Assembly: GCF_038396675.1 (NCBI RefSeq)
Contig: NC_088931.1
Span: forward strand, 16,617,501 to 16,681,500
Direction of reading: 5' to 3'
DNA length: 64,000 bases
Source: Hydra vulgaris
Lineage: Eukaryota; Cnidaria; Hydrozoa; Anthoathecata; Hydridae
Shown: positions 58,601 through 64,000 of the stretch, one piece after another
How the letters are laid out: the number at the start of each line of letters is the position of its first letter
Position numbering within the stretch: the first letter of the stretch is position 1
The notes under the pieces: model-generated
Database searches by the model: none
Told to the model about the DNA's origin: nothing
The model's input: only the letters and a program-made list of their open reading frames with translations
Made by a program: the position numbers and the translations under genes

Positions 58601-60330
58601 GTTGTCTTTTTCAAAATTTTTGATGAATATTTTCAATTTATCTTTCCACCGTTTTCTTAATGAACTTGGAGATTTAGCTTTTTTATTACATTTTTATCAT
58701 TAACCATTATCACAAATATATTATGTTTACACTTTTTACGTTTGAAATTGGATTTTGTTTGTTTGAACAAGACTGCCAACAGTCTTTGTATGTTATATAT
58801 ATTATATAAATAAAATACTTTAATTAGTTATAAGTTTGTACATTCTAACATTCGGTGCAAAATCTGTCCGCTATCTTTATGCTACCTTTTAAATCAACTT
58901 CTTCCGTCTTTCACTCTAACATTTTTCGTTTTGCTTAAACTCGTTTACTCTTGGTTCGTCGAAACTTCGTTACAATGCTCTTTAGTGAGCTAAACTCGAC
59001 TTCGCGGGCCTTGGAATGTGGCCTCTTTATGGCAATTAACCGGAGAATGATAAACCACAATGCCATCTTTGTATACTTTCTAACCTTTTTCGGTTAGTTC
59101 GAAATAAACACAATTCCCTTATTTTCTTATTCGTTTCAGAAAGAAAACTATTTTTGTTCGACTAAAATTCTTATAAAATTAAAGTTTGATAATTATTTTT
59201 GTTACCTGGAAATAAACAAGTCTTGCAAGATAATTTGTTAAAATACGTTAATAAAATATCAACAGTGAGGTGATAAATAATAAGCTTTATCCTAACCTAA
59301 TTAAAAAAGTTCTCAGAACCATCACATATATAAATAATTATAAAATTATTACTATTATTACTGTTTATTTCAAAATAAAGCCTGATACATTAAAATTTAT
59401 GTTTAACGACAATGTAAAACATACAAATACAAATGTTGTTACAAATTCACCAACAATTTATACTTAGTCACGCACGTTTTGATTCTGTCGCGGCAAATAT
59501 ATTATTTTTAACTAATTATGTTAATTATGTTAGTTATGTTACTCCGTGCTTTGATTAACATTTGATATGTTTAGTTATTTTATTCACATAAACCATTGAA
59601 TGTTGTTATATAAATTGTAAACTATCTAACATAAGAAATATAGGAGATAAAAATGTTGAGCTTGGTAGGGGTGGGGCAATTTTTTTTAAGATGCATATTT
59701 ATGTCTATGCTATAACCAGTGAACAATATAAAATATATATAACATAAGAAAAAAGATTTGAGAAAACCATACAACAGTGTAGAAAAAAAAAAATTTTTTT
59801 CATTAAATAATCTAGCAACATTGTCAACTAGTCACAGTATTTTGAAAAAATTCTGGCTTTCTTTATATGACTCAGGGCCTAATGACATTTAGTTTAAAAG
59901 GTTTCTTTTGTCCTCGGGGTAAAGAATCTTCAGAACTTATAAGAGCTCGGAGAAAATGTTTCTCCTATTAATTATGTATGCATGTATGTATGTATGTATG
60001 TATGTATGTATGTATGTATGTATGTATGTATGTATGTATGTATGTATGTATGTATGTATGTATGTATGTATGTATGTATGTATGTATGTATGTATGTATG
60101 TATGTATGTATGTATGTATGTATGTATGCATGTATGTATGTATGTATGTATGTATGTATGTATGTATGTATGTATGTATGTATGTATGTATGTATGTATG
60201 TATGTATGTATGTATGTATGTATGTATGTATGTGTGTATGTATTTATATATGTATATAAATCAATATTTGTTTAGAATTTTTGGCGTTCATGAGATCTGT
60301 TTGCCATCTGGAGGTAAAGGAAAGAAATAA
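55665..60330 (+). CDS. dkk1/2/4: Dickkopf 1/2/4-like secreted Wnt antagonist, four exons
   Basis: Exons 55665-55784, 56580-56775, 57022-57235 and 60276-60330, all with GT-AG introns (phases 0, 1, 2), total 585 bp or 194 residues. Residues 1-19 (MFYILSTLLIGALVKTALA) are a signal peptide; an upstream in-frame ATG at 55641 would add eight residues but weaken it. Residues 51-96 hold ten Cys in the Cys-1 (Dkk_N) pattern, including 'CPDPTKYC' and 'CCPGTECTYGRC'. Residues 109-185 hold ten Cys in the colipase-like Cys-2 pattern ('DCVGPDLCC', 'SICKPALDEHQTC', 'CGPCKQGLVC', final Cys185). The linker between the domains is only 12 residues. Dkk1/2/4 proteins bind LRP5/6 outside the cell and block Wnt/beta-catenin signalling. 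In Hydra, Dkk1/2/4 is reported from gland cells and is reduced by Wnt activation. Intron 3 (3.0 kb) holds repeats and transposon debris. Confidence 0.9.
57372..57500. repeat. 26-bp minisatellite in dkk intron 3
   Basis: 'TATCCTTGTGTTATTTTTTA'-type units recur at 57372, 57398, 57424, 57450 and 57476. Confidence 0.88.
58520..58700 (-). pseudogene. short coding relic in dkk intron 3, antisense
   Basis: The - strand reads 'AKSPSSLRKRWKDKLKIFIK' then 'KHEFINLITVTDEVGEHL' without stops for about 50 codons. The Trp/Lys/Arg pattern suggests a Myb/SANT- or MADF-like DNA-binding segment, as found in several transposons. Too short to classify. Confidence 0.3.
59974..60243. repeat. (GTAT)n microsatellite, about 270 bp, in dkk intron 3
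   Basis: About 67 tetranucleotide units with rare substitutions (a C at 60129, a G near 60234). It ends 32 bp before the 3' splice site of dkk exon 4. Confidence 0.97.
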
Positions 60331-60373
60331 GCAAAAGAAAAAGAAAAGTTTACGAAGCAAAGTTAAAAACTAT

Positions 60374-60379
60374 AATAAA
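60374..60379 (+). promoter_or_regulatory. poly(A) signal AATAAA of dkk
   Basis: AATAAA lies 44 bp after the dkk stop codon (60328-60330), at a usable distance for 3' end formation. Confidence 0.6.
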
Positions 60380-60384
60380 TTGAA

Positions 60385-61449
<1,065 letters not shown>

Positions 61450-61625
61450 AACACCAAATTACGGTATAACCGTATAAACACCAAATTACGGTGATAAAAC
61501 CTAATTACTGACGGTTATATAAAAAGTTTCGCATCTTATATATGATAACGAATTTAAAAAAAAAGTTTTGATAAAATAAACTTTAAAACAAGACCAAAAA
61601 AAGTTTTAAAATATACTTACAATTG

Positions 61626-61843
61626 TGCTAGATTTCAACTTGAAATCTAGCAAAATTAAATTAACAAAAAAAAATGAGAAAAAAATTAATTTTGCAAATA
61701 AATAAATAAATGTTGTGCCAAATATGACGTTAATTAATATTATGCAAAAAAATTATATTTCCATTAAATATTTCCAATAGTTCTTGAAACAAATTCAAAT
61801 TAAGATAGACGCAAGCAAAAGTGACTTAAGCCTTAAGTCACTT
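61626..61843. repeat. two short-loop hairpins
   Basis: 61626-61652 (13-bp arms, 1-nt centre) and 61819-61843 (12-bp arms, 1-nt centre), both without mismatches. Confidence 0.8.
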
Positions 61844-61963
61844 AAAACAGTTAAAAAAAAAATCCTAAATTTTCATGTTTTTTTACCAGCTTACCACCTT
61901 AAGTTAATTGCGAAGTCCGTAAAAACACCTCATTACGGACGTTTTGAAGTTAAAGTTAAATAA

Positions 61964-62490
61964 TAGTGTTGTTACAAATATTAAATAATTCGACTGTCGA
62001 CTAATTCGACTAATATATTTTCTAAAGATGATTAAAATCAACTAATACATTTTTGAAATCGACTAAGTCGACTAAAAGTCGATTTAGTCGAAATATGGGA
62101 ATAATTTATGTTTTTGAAATAAGTTGTAACAAAAATAATAAAGTAATTTATATTCGCTTTCTATTTTTTTAACCTTATATTATTTAAATATTAATGGAGC
62201 AAAACAATATGAGAGAGGGGCCGCTCCGACAACGGGACAATTTATTCCCAGAACCCAATAATTTATGTACTACCTTAAATACTCGCTACATATCAAGTAT
62301 ATATATTATAATCATATCTAACATGTAATTATATAGATGACATTTAGAGTTTGGAGCTTCACAATTTAATTTTGCCCCAGGTTATTGAGCCAGATTGGAA
62401 CAGCCCTGTATTAAAGTATTTATGAAAAATCATAAGCAACGAAAAGAAAAAAGATAGAAATACATAACCGAAAGTTTAGTTAGGTAGAGG
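61964..62490 (+). mobile_element. truncated copy of the TAGTGTTG hAT-like element
   Basis: It begins TAGTGTTGTTAC and matches 42849 onward, including the TCGACTAA words and 'GGAGCAAAACAATATGA' followed by 'GGCCGCTCCGACAAC'. Similarity fades near 62490; the right end is missing. Confidence 0.75.
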
Positions 62491-63820
62491 AAGTTCGTGT
62501 ACCTAGGGTCTCCTTGTATCTCCCCCACTTTATTTGAAAACTATAAAGCTCTAAGTAATAGTTTTCAATAGTACCCTATTTTGATTCTCAGAGAGCATTG
62601 CTACGGTATGTTTTAATCGGAAAACACTTTTGATAGTCTAAAGTAAGTTTTTGCCGCTAGTATCTTAGATTGTTATACAATCCTACTGGAAATGCTTTTT
62701 TATAAGTTTTTCATAATATATTGTTTGTTACTAAAGTATTAAATGCGATGTTCATTAAGTTTTCTCTCAATCGGGATTCATTAATAGATGGCATTTTTCA
62801 TGGGGCTCTCATTTTTGTACCATATGTTTGTTACCATATAGTGCCATATAGTTTGCTTGTACCAAGGCACATAAGTGCGTAACAATAATATACTATATAA
62901 ACTAGATGTCTAACTTACGGGATTTTATTGGACGAAAAATGAAGGCGCTTTTTTTTTGTGTTCATAAATATAGTCCGCCATGTTTAAAAAGGGTAAAAGC
63001 AGAAGCCGACGTGTGGAATAAAAGTTAAAAATGCTAGCCAAAAGTTTCCGATAAATTAAAGATAATTCAAAAACACGTTTTAATAATCATAAAGTACTTA
63101 TAAAAGTATTTTTATGAGCCTATGTTTATTAAAAAGTATTATGGTTCATAAATAAGCGTCTTTCGTTTCACTTATCAATTCAAAACTTTAATCCCTTTCT
63201 AATCGAAAATAAATTTAGGAATAAATTATTAATTTACAAGAATTCTAATTTCCTCTAAACACTTGTATATAAATAGTATTTACAGTGGCGGCGTTAGGCG
63301 TCTGCCGACGGCCTCGCGCTTGAAGGGGCCTCGCAAAAATATACTAAAAAAAATTAAATATCTTAATTATAATTGATGATATTTTTACAAATCTTATTTT
63401 GCTTTGCAGTACGAAAATATGTTTATCTATCGGTTTTATTATCGGTATTATATTACTTCAACTTTAAATAAATATCATTTTCTATGTATCAACCTTATTC
63501 TCACTATTTCTGATAACATAAAAGCATTTTTAAATATTGTTTATTATTGTTTACCGGCTCCGAGGCGTAACGTATCTTTAACTATATAATTAACAAGGAA
63601 TTAATATTCGATTAAAGATCTATAAAAAATTCGATTGTTTTATTCTATTCCATTTTTACTCGATTACTGTTATAAATAAAATTAAACTCTTTATTTAATT
63701 AATGACACGTAAATTTGAAAATTTAATTAAAAATGTTCCGTTTCTTTTATGATTATCTTGCCTAAAATTAATACCATAAAAAAATAATTAAAATCAAAAC
63801 TTAAAATTCATGTAAGTACG
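62491..63820. other. no recognised gene; possible transposon end at 63284
   Basis: 'CAGTGGCGGCGTTAGGCGTC' at 63284 is GC-rich in an A/T-rich area and resembles a decayed hAT-type terminus, but no partner end was found. Confidence 0.35.
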
Positions 63821-63822
63821 AT

Positions 63823-64000
<178 letters not shown>

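Noticed and set aside
59956..60275. A Cys/Met/Tyr/Val repeat protein from the (GTAT)n tract
   Set aside because: All three frames of a tetranucleotide repeat stay open; only the last 17 codons after the splice acceptor are coding, as dkk exon 4.

Overview
This window looks like nuclear DNA from a freshwater cnidarian, most likely Hydra. That is inferred from extreme AT-richness, spliceosomal introns, long (TA)n tracts, a Dickkopf gene of cnidarian type and many decayed DNA transposons; no database search was possible. Almost all of the window is mobile-element debris. The only confident host gene is a four-exon Dickkopf1/2/4-like Wnt antagonist on the + strand (55665-60330). A second, weaker host-gene candidate is a single terminal exon on the - strand near 9.5 kb.

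Layout. 0.6-5.5 kb: a LINE endonuclease relic, an RNase-H-like transposase relic containing a tRNA-derived SINE, and a 42-bp minisatellite. 5.9-9.4 kb: AT-rich DNA without genes. 9.9-14 kb: three LINE fragments and a hAT scrap. 17.4-20.1 kb: an unrecognised coding relic and a RAG1/Transib/Chapaev-like transposase pseudogene on the - strand. 20.5-28.3 kb: a 1.8-kb - strand ORF split by a 5,982-bp element ('CCCAGTG element', copy 1). 28.3-28.8 kb: a solo LTR. 29.7-35.1 kb: another transposase relic, a pogo/jerky-like element and a Tc1 element. 35.1-42.7 kb: a palindromic MITE split by copy 2 of the CCCAGTG element in inverse orientation. 42.8-44.9 kb: a non-autonomous hAT-like element. 46.1-49.7 kb: a dispersed repeat split by a 3.35-kb DNA transposon. 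49.7-52.8 kb: an unidentified coding relic split by a hAT element. 53.9 kb: a Harbinger-like MITE. 55.7-60.3 kb: the dkk gene. 60.4-64 kb: repeats and a second hAT fragment.

Three results stand out. First, each CCCAGTG element carries the same P-like transposon inside it, about 2.9 kb in copy 1, bounded by 34-bp terminal inverted repeats and an 8-bp duplication TGTGTGAC. The outer elements have different 2-bp duplications (AT and TG), so the P element was carried as cargo by the outer element. Second, removing copy 1 restores a single 600-codon frame. Third, near-perfect hairpins with 0-5-nt loops recur. One sits exactly at a 383-bp deletion junction visible by comparing the two P copies, which points to fold-back template switching as a recurrent local mutation process.

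The dkk gene encodes 194 residues: a signal peptide, a ten-cysteine Cys-1 domain, a very short linker and a ten-cysteine colipase-type Cys-2 domain. The tenth cysteine lies in a 55-bp last exon, 3 kb downstream and just after a (GTAT)n tract.
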